IMG/VR virus record: IMGVR_UViG_3300035698_010625
Span: 41,619-105,618 of that record
DNA: 64,000 bases
Reading direction: 5' to 3' (one strand)
From: a virus
The translations under genes and the position numbers were made by a program. How positions within the stretch are numbered: position 1 is the stretch's first letter; the number at the start of each line of letters is the position of its first letter. This document shows positions 35,439 through 44,455 of this stretch, piece after piece. The notes beneath the pieces were generated by a model. The model made no database searches, had not been told where the DNA came from, and worked only from the letters and a program-made list of their open reading frames with translations.

Positions 35439-36644
35439 ATGAAAACTGATAATGATCATATTGAACACCTAGAAGATGGTGTCTTTACAGAAGGTGAGAA
35501 AGGAATTGAGAGAGCTTTCAATTATTTAGAAGATGTTAAACATATTTTAACTGGGTTCACAACAGATACAAATATCACAACAAAATGGGATGGGTCCCCG
35601 GCAATCTTTGTCGGGATTGACCCTACTGATAATAAGTATTTTGTTGCTAAGAAGAGTGTCTTTAATGTAAATCCAGTTATGTATAAATGCATAGATGACA
35701 TTGCATTTGATGATAAACTTTGTGATGAATTGAAAGAAGTTCTTGAACTTTGCTTTGTGAATTTTCAATCTTTTGGAATTACACATGGTATCTATCAGGG
35801 TGATTTACTTTTTACTTTAAAGCATCTCCACCTCGAAGCAATCCATAATGTCTCATACCTAACTTTCCAGCCAAACACTATTGTTTACGCGTATGAAATT
35901 GATAGCGATCTATCAAGTACTGCGGATATTGGTGTTGTGTGGCATACACAGTATCATGGTGATTCATTACACAAAATGGTAGCAGAATATCGAACACCAA
36001 TAACTCCATTCTTCAAAAAAGATGAAAGTGTTTATATGTTCGATGCATCTTGGGGTAAAAACATAAAAACAGCTTGTACTGTTAGTGATATTATTAGAAT
36101 GAGTCAAGCTATAGGTGATGTGACCGTTATTTCACGTGACTTCTTTAAGAGTATAACACTTAATGAAAATATAGCACACCCAATTCCAAACAATAAAGAA
36201 TTGATGAATTTAGTAAAAATCTATATCAATAAAAGGATTCGCGAAGGAATTGACAATTTCACTACATATGGATTTTTAGAATTCATTGATGTTAGATATA
36301 GTGCAGAAATTCTTAAGCGTAAATCAAAAAAAGGTAAACATACCCAACTTGAGAAAAAAGAAGAATTGTTAGCGATTGTGCTTCGTTATTTACACGATTT
36401 TTCTTTAGCATTTCAATTGCACAATGCTATCACTTTTGCGAAAGAAGTACAAATAGATCTTCTAGATATTAGTGATAACCATCCAAAAATGTTCCTTAAA
36501 ACAAAAGATGGGTATATTAGCACTACACCAGAAGGTTATGTACTATCAGATAATAATGAGCATCAAGCTCCATGCAAAATGATTAACCGTCGTAAATTCA
36601 GTCACGCTAATTTCAGTGGTGACTATATTAAAGGTTGGTCTTAA
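35439..36644 (+). CDS. DUF6267-like protein with a KxDG nucleotidyltransferase motif
   Basis: 401 residues. Similar in layout to a family found in T4-like cyanophages: early HLEDGVF-x-E-G-x-x-GI segment, then NITTKWDGSPAIFVG where K49-W-D-G52 matches motif I (K-x-D-G) of DNA/RNA ligases and capping enzymes. GIYQGDLLFT and NTIVYAYEID follow where motifs III-IV could be. The lysine would be adenylated in a ligase. Family is formally of unknown function; ligase-like activity is inference. Confidence 0.65.
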   Translation: MKTDNDHIEHLEDGVFTEGEKGIERAFNYLEDVKHILTGFTTDTNITTKWDGSPAIFVGIDPTDNKYFVAKKSVFNVNPVMYKCIDDIAFDDKLCDELKEVLELCFVNFQSFGITHGIYQGDLLFTLKHLHLEAIHNVSYLTFQPNTIVYAYEIDSDLSSTADIGVVWHTQYHGDSLHKMVAEYRTPITPFFKKDESVYMFDASWGKNIKTACTVSDIIRMSQAIGDVTVISRDFFKSITLNENIAHPIPNNKELMNLVKIYINKRIREGIDNFTTYGFLEFIDVRYSAEILKRKSKKGKHTQLEKKEELLAIVLRYLHDFSLAFQLHNAITFAKEVQIDLLDISDNHPKMFLKTKDGYISTTPEGYVLSDNNEHQAPCKMINRRKFSHANFSGDYIKGWS

Positions 36645-37006
36645 GTAATAACCATATCTAGTAAAGCTTGAGGAGCAAGACTTTTCGAATCTAAGTAGCT
36701 AACAGCACTTGTAAATGTTACACTGTTAGCTGCTGATTTGTAATCCGCCATTGTGTATAAAAGTGCAACGAATCTCTTTATACCTACATCATTACTTTCT
36801 AACACTGCATCTAATTCAGAGTCAGTAAATGCTTTTCGTATATCACGAGAAGAATAAGTAATTAATGGATTCACCAATGCTGGAATTGATTCATCAACCC
36901 TTAAGATAAAAGTGTTAGACTGCAACCTAACACCATTACTCATTGAAGACACTTTAACTTTACTGTGAAGATTAGGGTCAAAACTTTCTTCTGTTATTGT
37001 AGTCAT
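36641..37006 (-). CDS. Hypothetical protein, 121 aa, leftward, downstream of fibre gene
   Basis: Begins MTTITEESFDPNLHSKVKVS. Coupled to the fibre-like gene by TAATG at 37006. Contains VGIKRFVALLYTMADYKSA. Position directly after a fibre-like gene suggests a tail or chaperone role. No family recognised. It ends 4 bases past the convergent DUF6267 stop. Confidence 0.5.
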   Translation of the reverse strand: MTTITEESFDPNLHSKVKVSSMSNGVRLQSNTFILRVDESIPALVNPLITYSSRDIRKAFTDSELDAVLESNDVGIKRFVALLYTMADYKSAANSVTFTSAVSYLDSKSLAPQALLDMVIT

Positions 37007-37876
37007 TAAACAATCCTCGGTATAGCATAGAGTGTAGCAGATCCAGATGTAAAAGTACCAGAATCACGCAATAATTTAATAGCACCAATTTCACCAGGTG
37101 GTACCCATCCCGTGACAATCGCCATTCCATGAGAACTAGAACTTCGTAGATAACGCGTACGACCAAAATAACTACCTAATGAACCAGTTGGATCTCTTAT
37201 GAAATCCACTTACTGGATTTCCCAATAAATCAGCAGACATATTGAACATATAAGCTCTGGTTTGTGCAAAGCTTGAACCCTGTGCATATGAAGGAGTGCT
37301 ACCATATAATTCTAATGCAAGTGTTCCATAACCAGTTGTAGCAAAAGTTGGAGAAGCACCAGTACTTGTAGATGTTCTAAATGATGTATAAGAATTAGTA
37401 TCTGGATTATAATTAACCGTTGCTCTGAAATCACAATCAGTAGGTAATCCTTCCCATTGTACACTAGACATTCCAGCAAGATTCATTACATCAATGACAT
37501 ACATACTTCTTGAAGTATTGATAGTTCCATCGTGATTAATGTCAAGAGCAGTTGCTATAAGTGTTGTTTCATCATCCGCATAAGACCTTATCTTTAAAGA
37601 CCCTTCTTCAACATTAATCTTCCAAACTTGAGCATCTGCTGTGTTATTAGCTTGCTCCAAAATAATATTAGGCGTACTACCTCGAATGCTTATTGTGTTT
37701 GATACTGACACACCATTCGCTGTTAAGCTATTCATTACAGCAACGTTAGCAGTAACTGATTCAATGACACTGACGTTGGCAGTTAATAAATTTCGAATAA
37801 TAGCATTGTTTGCATTCAGTGATTCAAAATTAAGATCGCCTGTTACTGTTAAAGCGTCATCTATGGTAAATCCCAT
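37006..37876 (-). CDS. Fibre-like virion protein, split by a frameshift
   Basis: Start MGFTIDDALTVTGDLNF at 37876. Repetitive N-terminal beta segments (SLNANNAIIRNLLTANVSVI, then SVTANVAVMNSLTANGVSVS) are typical of trimeric tail-fibre or decoration proteins. The frame ends at 37172 after SGFHKRSNWFIR; a +1 shift at the TTT near 37198 continues FIRDPTGSLGSYFGRTRYLR to 37006, total about 288 residues. Leftward orientation opposes neighbours. Confidence 0.6.
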
Positions 37877-37927
37877 GTAGTGTCTCTCTTTTATAAATAG
37901 ATAAGTATTAGGTAGAAGGTCTTCAAT

Positions 37928-39211
37928 ATGTCGAAAAATGTAGTTTTTAGTTGGGGAAGAATGAATCCACCGACGCTTGGTCATCGAAAATTAGTAGATG
38001 TCCTTAATAAGCAAGCGTCTGTGCGTAATGCAGAAGCTCATATCTATTTATCTCACACCCAAGATAAGAAAACAAATCCTTTTGATTATTTAACAAAAAT
38101 CAGATTAGCACAATCAGCTTTTGGTGATATCGTTAAACGTTCTGGTGCTAAGACAATCATTCAAGTTCTTAAGCAGTTAGAATCAAAAGGATTTGAAGAA
38201 GTAACACTTGTTGTTGGAGCTGATAGAAAATCTGAGTTCGATATTCTAGTGAATAAATACAATGGCAAGGATTTTAAGTTTAAAAAAGTTGAGGTCACTT
38301 CCCAAGGATTAAGCAGAGATCCAGATTCTGATAGTATTGATGGAATGTCTGCTTCGAAAGTTAGACAATTAGCAGTTGATGGAGAACGAGAAGAATTCGA
38401 TGTAGCCTTACCACCAGGCTTGAGTTCAGCTGAAGCTTCAAAGATTTATAACACTATTAGAAAAGTTATCGGTAAAACTCCACGTAAACGCGTAAGAACA
38501 AGAGTACCTAAAGATCCTACTTCAAATGCTACTGATATAAGAAAAACCAATGCTAAGCAAGCCAGTCCCGGCATTTCAAAACAAGAAAAAGATAAACTGT
38601 ATAAGGGTGGTTTGTTTGACCATTATACTAGAGAGGAGCAAGACACAATGAACGAAGATCTAGATTTTGGTGATTTCGTTGTTACTGAACAGGAAATTGA
38701 CATTTACGTTGAGATGTTCGACGCATATGAAAATGATGAATATCTACAAGAAAGAGTTGTTACATTAGCCCAGCGTAGAAAGATGGGTCGAACAATGAAA
38801 CGCCTTGCTCCTAAGATGGCACGCCGTCGAGCTATTCAATCGAAGAAAATGGCAGATCGTGGTCGCCTTGCCAAACGTGCATCTAAAGCAGCTACTAGCC
38901 TTCTGAGAAAGAAGTTCGCTGGTAAGCATGGTGCTAATTATGGTAAACTATCTCCATCTCAGAAAATCTCTGTAGATAAGATGATTGATAAGAAACGCCA
39001 TATGGTTAGTAAGCTTGCTAAGAGAATGCTTCCTAAAGTTACTAAGAAAGAAGTACAACGTCTTCGTAATTCACGTAAGCCAAAGAATGAAAGCTATGAT
39101 GCCAAAGGTGGTAATGGTGCTGGCGAAGTAGGAACAGACGAACTCCGTAAGCACTACGAGAAAGGTACACCTGGGCAGAATGGTAAAAAGAGAGCATCAG
39201 AAAATGGGTAG
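37928..39211 (+). CDS. Nucleotidyltransferase fused to a basic tail
   Basis: 427 residues. N-terminal HIGH-superfamily nucleotidyltransferase: FSWGRMNPPTLGHRK (T-x-GH at 16-19) and DGMSASKVRQL near residue 145. The C-terminal half is very basic (RRKMGRTMKRLAPKMARRR, then KLAKRMLPKVTKKEVQRLRN). The same fusion is known in T4-like cyanophages near prohead genes. It could join CMP or AMP to a substrate, while the basic tail may contact DNA or the core; substrate unknown. Confidence 0.75.
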   Translation: MSKNVVFSWGRMNPPTLGHRKLVDVLNKQASVRNAEAHIYLSHTQDKKTNPFDYLTKIRLAQSAFGDIVKRSGAKTIIQVLKQLESKGFEEVTLVVGADRKSEFDILVNKYNGKDFKFKKVEVTSQGLSRDPDSDSIDGMSASKVRQLAVDGEREEFDVALPPGLSSAEASKIYNTIRKVIGKTPRKRVRTRVPKDPTSNATDIRKTNAKQASPGISKQEKDKLYKGGLFDHYTREEQDTMNEDLDFGDFVVTEQEIDIYVEMFDAYENDEYLQERVVTLAQRRKMGRTMKRLAPKMARRRAIQSKKMADRGRLAKRASKAATSLLRKKFAGKHGANYGKLSPSQKISVDKMIDKKRHMVSKLAKRMLPKVTKKEVQRLRNSRKPKNESYDAKGGNGAGEVGTDELRKHYEKGTPGQNGKKRASENG

Positions 39212-40265
39212 ATCAATCCAAGAAAGTATTCGAATTGCAGCAGTAGATTCGTTTAACTTAAAGAATATTAATGAACTCGAGAATGAGTTAGCAAAGTGTA
39301 CTACTGCTTTAAAAGAATCTACTAATGAAGCGTCATCTGCTCTTCTTGGTCATCGTATTACAAATATTAACCAACAGCTTCGTCATTTCAAGTCACAAGT
39401 AGAAGGCTTTGAAAAGAAAGAAAAAGATGATGGAGAATCTGATGATGGATCGAAGAAGAAAAAGAACCCATTCGCTAAAGACGATGGCGAAGAAAAGACT
39501 GATAAGAAGGCGAACCCTTTTGCTAAAAAGACTGATTCTGGGGATAGCGGATCTTGCGACGATGAGGATGACAGTAGCGTAGATGATGATGAAGATGATG
39601 GAGATAAAGACGGTGATGGTGATCGCGACGATAAAATAGATGATCCTGATGGAGATAATGGTCAAGAAGAGCCTGATGATGAAACTCCAGAAGATCGTGA
39701 AGATTTAGAAAACAAGAGTCCTTCTCGCGTTAAAAATAAGAGAAAGGGTTTGCATGATGTTGATGTAAACGAAAGTAAATTTTGGGGAACATTCAAAGAC
39801 GCTTGGATAACCGAAGCAGAGTCTGAGGAAGAATCTAATAAGAAGGATAAGAAACCTAATCCTTTTGCTAAGAAAGGCGCCGAGGATGGTGATGGCGATG
39901 ATAGCAAAGATGGTGGTGAAGAAATTAAGAAAAAGAAGAAAGACCCATACGATGATAAGGAGCCTGATCCCAAGAAGGATGATATAAAAATGGATCCGGA
40001 GAATACTCCTCAATATAGTGTTGAGAGTGTTGGAATTCCTAAAGGCGCTACACCTGAGCAAACAAAACACATTAAAGCATTCCTTAGTAGTATTGAAGGC
40101 AAAGGTGTAAAAGACTCGTCTGTAACATCTGGTATAAATGCTATTATGAAAAATATTAACGAGCAAAAGGTGAGTAATGTTTTTGCTCGTTATAAATACT
40201 TCAAAGAACAATATGGAACACGAGCAGACGAAGTACTATCTGCTACAATTAAACTAATCAAATAA
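39204..40265 (+). CDS. Acidic, repeat-bearing virion-associated protein
   Basis: 353 residues from MGRSIQESIRIAA. Three copies of a KK-x-NPFAK repeat (about 83, 100 and 213) are separated by highly acidic stretches (DDEDDSSVDDDEDDGDKDG). The C terminus (KVSNVFARYKYFKEQYG) is helical. Low-complexity acidic/basic alternation and genomic position suggest a prohead scaffold or core-like protein; no homologue recognised with certainty. Confidence 0.55.
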   Translation: MGRSIQESIRIAAVDSFNLKNINELENELAKCTTALKESTNEASSALLGHRITNINQQLRHFKSQVEGFEKKEKDDGESDDGSKKKKNPFAKDDGEEKTDKKANPFAKKTDSGDSGSCDDEDDSSVDDDEDDGDKDGDGDRDDKIDDPDGDNGQEEPDDETPEDREDLENKSPSRVKNKRKGLHDVDVNESKFWGTFKDAWITEAESEEESNKKDKKPNPFAKKGAEDGDGDDSKDGGEEIKKKKKDPYDDKEPDPKKDDIKMDPENTPQYSVESVGIPKGATPEQTKHIKAFLSSIEGKGVKDSSVTSGINAIMKNINEQKVSNVFARYKYFKEQYGTRADEVLSATIKLIK

Positions 40266-40312
40266 ACTATATCATGCCGAGTAGACATTGTCGAAAAGAG
40301 AGGTAATCTAAT

Positions 40313-41041
40313 ATGTCAAAATGGAATTGGAATCACGAAAAGAACATTGATCCTGCATCAGCAAATACGCTAGCAGGTTATTATTCGGGTGCTGCACCTA
40401 TGTTCGAAGCAGACTCATTAGTTTCTAAGAGAAACGTAATCGCAACAGATAAAGGCTGGATCCGCCGTTTGCAGTTTACAGATTCGTCTGGTAACCTGCG
40501 TACAAAGGATGATGTCCTAGTCGCTGCTCACCCAGGCTTAGATGTCCAAGGTGGATATACTAACACAGCATATCTTGCTTCACCAGATATCACAATCATG
40601 CAGCTTCAAGCTAACACTGCTACAGGTGTAGGAGCCTTCTCCAACACAACACCAATGACAGTATGGGTGTCGTTCAATGAGCCAGTATACAGCACAGCTA
40701 ATGTAACAATCACTATTGAAAGTCGGGATGGTGCAACTACATTCCCACTACTATCCAACACAACGAATGCTGTGGGTTCTTCTGCTAAGATCCTTTCTCC
40801 AGGTGCTAATAACACTTTAGTATTCACCGGAACTCCAGATCTAAATGGTGGAGCAACTAATCCTAAAGCAGGTATCTATAAAGTTAAACCACAGACAATT
40901 GCTGTGACAGCTTCGGGTACACTTACTAGTCGTAATATTGGTACTGTTACTGCTAACACTGAAGTACGTGCTTCACTTGCGAACTTCATGATGACTGTTG
41001 ATGGAGCTATTCTTGCGAATGGCGAATTCACGCTTGTCTGA
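40313..41041 (+). CDS. Virion structural protein, 242 aa
   Basis: MSKWNWNHEKNIDPASANTL start, then KGWIRRLQFTDSSGNLRTKDDVLVAA, a pattern shared by structural proteins of marine T4-like phages. The remainder is an Ig-like or jelly-roll beta domain rich in T, N and V. Likely head decoration or tail surface protein. AGAGAGG ribosome site. Confidence 0.65.
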   Translation: MSKWNWNHEKNIDPASANTLAGYYSGAAPMFEADSLVSKRNVIATDKGWIRRLQFTDSSGNLRTKDDVLVAAHPGLDVQGGYTNTAYLASPDITIMQLQANTATGVGAFSNTTPMTVWVSFNEPVYSTANVTITIESRDGATTFPLLSNTTNAVGSSAKILSPGANNTLVFTGTPDLNGGATNPKAGIYKVKPQTIAVTASGTLTSRNIGTVTANTEVRASLANFMMTVDGAILANGEFTLV

Positions 41042-41056
41042 TCAGAGGAATAAGTA

Positions 41057-41407
41057 ATGGCAGATCTACCAATTTCAGATATGCCTAGTGTAAGCGTCTA
41101 CAGCAATAGCGATATTGTTCTTGTTGTAGACGTTAGCGCTAATACTACGAAGCAAGACAGCCTCCAGAATTTCTTTGGTAATGTCCCGGCTTTTGTTAGT
41201 GTTGGAGGTGGTTTAACAGTAGCAGGTAACACTGTTGTTAACCAATCAATTACACTTGGTGGCGGTTTAACAACTATCGGCTCTAATAATGCTACAACTC
41301 AATTTGGTGCAGGTAAGGAAGGCACAATTGCGTGGGATACAAACTATCTTTACGTTGCTGTTTCCAATACCGAAATCAAAAGAGTAGCGCTGACAGTATT
41401 TTCATAA
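41057..41407 (+). CDS. Virion structural protein, fibre- or spike-like, 116 aa
   Basis: Starts MADLPISDMPSVSVYSNSDI, a form common at the N terminus of phage fibre proteins (LPISxLPS). Repeated GGGLT segments (VGGGLTVAGNTV, LGGGLTTIGSNN) indicate a beta-structured shaft; ends with an IAWDTNYLYVAVS domain. Probably a short fibre or decoration protein. Confidence 0.6.
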   Translation: MADLPISDMPSVSVYSNSDIVLVVDVSANTTKQDSLQNFFGNVPAFVSVGGGLTVAGNTVVNQSITLGGGLTTIGSNNATTQFGAGKEGTIAWDTNYLYVAVSNTEIKRVALTVFS

Positions 41408-41420
41408 CAAGTGAGATTAT

Positions 41421-41813
41421 ATGTTTGACACTCTTGATGATACCAATTTTGACTTATATGCTGCAAAATATTACGACAACCCAAGCAATGCTGGAGAACG
41501 AGAATTCGAAGATGATCTTAGTAAGATACGTTATCTGAAAAGACTCTTCGCTCGTTACAAAGAACGAGATGAATTAAATGAAAGGTTGATACTTAATCAC
41601 CTGACTATTCTTTATAATGTGTTCGAAGCAGAAGCTTGTACAAGGATGCTTGCTTACAGATTAAAAGAGTTTCTGCCTTGTTTAAAGCCGTTTCTCATAT
41701 ATCTTTCATATTGGCCAGATACGATAAAACCAATTGGTATACATAAAGAGGTTGTTGATTGTACTGGCATTTCAATTGATGATTTTGTAATACATAAACT
41801 TAGGAAACTATAA
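41421..41813 (+). CDS. Conserved T4-like phage protein (DUF7207-like), 130 aa
   Basis: NFDLYAAKYYDNPSNAGEREF and DDLSKIRYLKRLFARY ... LILNHLTILYNVFEAE match a protein conserved among marine T4-like phages near the virion genes, function unknown. Fully helical. Stop overlaps next start (TAATG). Confidence 0.65.
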   Translation: MFDTLDDTNFDLYAAKYYDNPSNAGEREFEDDLSKIRYLKRLFARYKERDELNERLILNHLTILYNVFEAEACTRMLAYRLKEFLPCLKPFLIYLSYWPDTIKPIGIHKEVVDCTGISIDDFVIHKLRKL

Positions 41814-42097
41814 TGAAAACATTAAAAGAAGCAATTGCAAAAGCTGCTGCAGATAGATTTGCAGAAGCTGTATCACGCGAATTGCTAGAAGGTACTCGTT
41901 CACAAACAACTTCACGTAAGTTAAATCGCGCACAAGCAAAAGCAAAAGTAGACCCAAAAGATGAGCAGATCATGATTACTAAAGATAGTAAACACATGAC
42001 TATCAAAAAATCTGCTCTAGATAATTATGAAGCTGATGGTTGGAAATTTGCTAAAAGTAGTACTCAAACATGGTCAAAATCCAAAGAAAAACGGTAA
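41813..42097 (+). CDS. Small basic protein with possible capsid-targeting N terminus
   Basis: MKTLKEAIAKAAADRFAEAV start is amphipathic and only partly fits the capsid-targeting consensus. Lysine-rich, 94 residues; SKHMTIKKSALDNYEADGWK (part) resembles a small DNA-contact domain. Function unknown. Confidence 0.5.
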   Translation: MKTLKEAIAKAAADRFAEAVSRELLEGTRSQTTSRKLNRAQAKAKVDPKDEQIMITKDSKHMTIKKSALDNYEADGWKFAKSSTQTWSKSKEKR

Positions 42098-42106
42098 AAT
42101 AAGCTA

Positions 42107-42970
42107 ATGGGCGATCCAGTAAATTTGTTTGTACTCTATAAAATCATTCGAGAATTGAGTACACCATTTAGTGAGACAAAAGCTTTCGAGTTAGGTCTCA
42201 TTGATGATAACGGTAAGCTCCTTAAAAAACCTTCTACTAAAAAGGAAAAGGCGGCGTACACCTACTTCTTTCGTTTCATTTTCAACCTTAAGCGTATGCT
42301 TGGTGAAGTAGGATTAAAGAGTAAATTTGCTACATTCGCTGCAGCACTCTTTCTCCTTAAAGAAGATACCGATAAGAACTATAGTGATAAAGAATTACTG
42401 GAATGCATATACCGCGAAATGACTTTTCTTGGTGATCACATGCACATCATGGAGGATGCTCCTGCTAATGTTACTGGTGCATCTACTCTTGGTTCTGCTA
42501 CTCCAGATTGGCGAAGTAAAAAGTCTAGAGGGAGACCTAAAGCAATGGGTAAGAGTATAGATGGCGTACGGTATATCATGCGTGGTAACCGAAGAGTCAA
42601 GAGAAGTATGGAAGAAGGTGTCTTAGATGATATCAAGAATGCTGTAAAGAAAAAGAAAAAACAGTACTTAGAATATCTGCCAGAATTAGATCGCTTTGAC
42701 ACTCTAACAGCTTTGCGTCATGCTTTAAGTGGTATGGGTATCAAGCTAGATATAGTTAGAATTATGGGTTGGGATAAGCGTGGTACAAGTATTAAAGTAA
42801 TAGCCGGTAGTGCTCGAAGTGGTGGCGATGATTTCGTATATAACACTCGCACTGGTAAAATCAAAGTAGCTGTCACTGAAGAAATTGATGATGGTACCTA
42901 TGATGCTTGGGGTTCTAAAGATCCTAGTAAAATAAAAAAGAGACGTCGGAAAAACAATGAAAACATTTAA
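42107..42970 (+). CDS. Conserved virion-associated protein, 287 aa
   Basis: The N-terminal domain (MGDPVNLFVLYKIIRELSTP, FRFIFNLKRMLGEVG, FAAALFLLKED) is conserved in marine T4-like phages next to structural genes. A linker KSRGRPKAMGK with an AT-hook-like core (RGRP) follows, and the C-terminal half holds a small alpha/beta domain. DNA binding inside the head is plausible; function unknown. Overlaps the next gene by 14 bases. Confidence 0.6.
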   Translation: MGDPVNLFVLYKIIRELSTPFSETKAFELGLIDDNGKLLKKPSTKKEKAAYTYFFRFIFNLKRMLGEVGLKSKFATFAAALFLLKEDTDKNYSDKELLECIYREMTFLGDHMHIMEDAPANVTGASTLGSATPDWRSKKSRGRPKAMGKSIDGVRYIMRGNRRVKRSMEEGVLDDIKNAVKKKKKQYLEYLPELDRFDTLTALRHALSGMGIKLDIVRIMGWDKRGTSIKVIAGSARSGGDDFVYNTRTGKIKVAVTEEIDDGTYDAWGSKDPSKIKKRRRKNNENI

Positions 42971-43150
42971 CAAATTTATAGCAGAAGCTAGAGACGCAAA
43001 AAGGGTTATGTTGATCCAGATGCTGACATGAGAGATGTTCCACTTCCATCTCAAGCGAACAAACCTAAGCCTAAATTATTTAAAGATCGTACAGCAACAA
43101 AAGGTAGTGATTTAGCAAAACGTCCAAAAAGATTAAATACTGGGAGATAA
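42957..43150 (+). CDS. Capsid-targeted internal protein, split by -1 frameshift
   Basis: MKTFNKFIAEA is almost identical to the capsid-targeting sequence of T4 internal proteins (MKTYQEFIAE). The ATG frame stops soon after in TGA, but one base back, at the AAAAA run (about 42992), GYVDPDADMRDVPLPSQANK and a basic tail (RPKRLNTGR) continue to 43150. About 64 residues in total; the mature product would be a small basic packaged peptide. Confidence 0.65.
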
Positions 43151-43154
43151 AATT

Positions 43155-43604
43155 ATGTTTAAATTAAGTAAAAGAAGTTTGAGTAGACTTGAAGGTGTTG
43201 ATGAGCGTCTAGTAGAAGTTGTTAAAGATGCTATCAATTTAACCAAAGTTGATTTCGGTGTAACTGAAGGTTTACGGACTGTTGCACGACAGAAAGAACT
43301 TGTTGCTAAAGGCGCGAGTCAAACAATGCATTCAAAACATATCAAAGGACACGCTGTTGATTTAGTCGCGTATATTGGATCTCGCATTAGCTGGGAACTT
43401 GCGTTATATGATGACATTGCTGATGCTATGAAAGCAAGTGCAGGTGCCCATGGTGTTCAAATCAGATGGGGTGCAGCTTGGACTATTGAAAATATTGCTC
43501 TGTGGGAAGGTACAATGCAAGAAGCAATGGATAGTTATGTAAAAACACGTCGCGACGAAGGACGTAGACCTTTCATTGATGCCCCACACTTCGAACTACG
43601 TTAA
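43155..43604 (+). CDS. Endolysin, M15 family L-Ala-D-Glu/D-Ala peptidase
   Basis: 149 residues with the M15 zinc site: S-x-H62-x-x-G-H-A-V-D69 (HSKHIKGHAVDLVAY) and a C-terminal PHFEL (H145). The FGVTEGLRT-x-x-RQ segment is the usual family start. It cleaves peptidoglycan peptides at lysis. It stands before the spanin-holin genes but is separated from them by three internal-protein genes. Confidence 0.9.
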   Translation: MFKLSKRSLSRLEGVDERLVEVVKDAINLTKVDFGVTEGLRTVARQKELVAKGASQTMHSKHIKGHAVDLVAYIGSRISWELALYDDIADAMKASAGAHGVQIRWGAAWTIENIALWEGTMQEAMDSYVKTRRDEGRRPFIDAPHFELR

Positions 43605-44027
43605 ATGAAAACTTTCAACCAACTTCATGAAGCATTTTCTAATCCTTACTCTTGGAAATGGACTAGTAAAGATGACGAACGGTGGATAGCAAATTTTCCT
43701 GAAGTGAAAGGCCAAGCAGAAGTGCATTTAATAGATAATGATCTTGTTGGTTATACATTCGAAATAGATGGTAGTATGGGTGTGACTGGTAAGGGTGATG
43801 GGTTTCGTATATTTGCTACAGCTATAGAAATTCTCGTAGATTATATAAGAAAAGAGAAACCAAAGCAGATTAATTTTTCTGCAGAAAAGTATAATTTTGC
43901 CGCAAAGAAGAAAACTAATAGAAATAGATTATATACACGGATGATAAAGAAATATGTACCAAAAGAATACAAATTGAATATGACAAATACTGAATACGAT
44001 ACAATATTTCATCTTAAAAGAAAATGA
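43605..44027 (+). CDS. Capsid-targeted internal protein, GNAT-like body (paralogue 1)
   Basis: MKTFNQLHEAF N terminus fits capsid targeting and cleavage after LHE. The body (GDGFRIFATAIEILVDYI, then INFSAEK and NRLYTRMIKKYV) resembles the acetyltransferase-like fold found in T4-like phage proteins, in which a final LY-x-R-hh-K-R/K-h helix is conserved. No acetyl-CoA loop is clearly visible. Tandem paralogue of the next gene. Confidence 0.6.
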   Translation: MKTFNQLHEAFSNPYSWKWTSKDDERWIANFPEVKGQAEVHLIDNDLVGYTFEIDGSMGVTGKGDGFRIFATAIEILVDYIRKEKPKQINFSAEKYNFAAKKKTNRNRLYTRMIKKYVPKEYKLNMTNTEYDTIFHLKRK

Positions 44028-44455
44028 AAACTTTCATCCAACTCCATGAAGCATTTTCCAATCCTTATCCTTGGGCTTGGAAAGTTAAAGACGATACTAA
44101 TTGGATAGCAATTGCTCGCGAAGCAAACTTGAGAATTGTTATAGATAAATATCGCAAAACTTGGGAATTGGTTTTTATGATAAATGGTAAAACACGAGCT
44201 ACTGGTGCTGGTGACCAATTCCGCATATTTGCTACAGTACTTGAAGTAACAAAGGATTTCATTGAAAAAGAAAATCCAGAAGAAATAATGTTTACAGCAG
44301 ATAAACCAGAAGGGAACGAAAGCCGCACAAAACTTTATACCCGAATGGTGAAAAAATATTTATCGAAAGGATATAAAGTTAGTACAATCAATGAACCGGG
44401 TCTATATGCTGGTCTTCTTGATCCTAATGTTAAATTTATGATTACAAAGAAATGA
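44024..44455 (+). CDS. Capsid-targeted internal protein, GNAT-like body (paralogue 2)
   Basis: MKTFIQLHEAFSNPYPW matches the preceding protein over the first 17 residues with few changes; GDQFRIFATVLEVTKDFI and SRTKLYTRMVKKYLSKGYK align to it as well. Stop and start overlap (ATGA) with both neighbours, so all three internal proteins are co-translated. Confidence 0.6.
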   Translation: MKTFIQLHEAFSNPYPWAWKVKDDTNWIAIAREANLRIVIDKYRKTWELVFMINGKTRATGAGDQFRIFATVLEVTKDFIEKENPEEIMFTADKPEGNESRTKLYTRMVKKYLSKGYKVSTINEPGLYAGLLDPNVKFMITKK

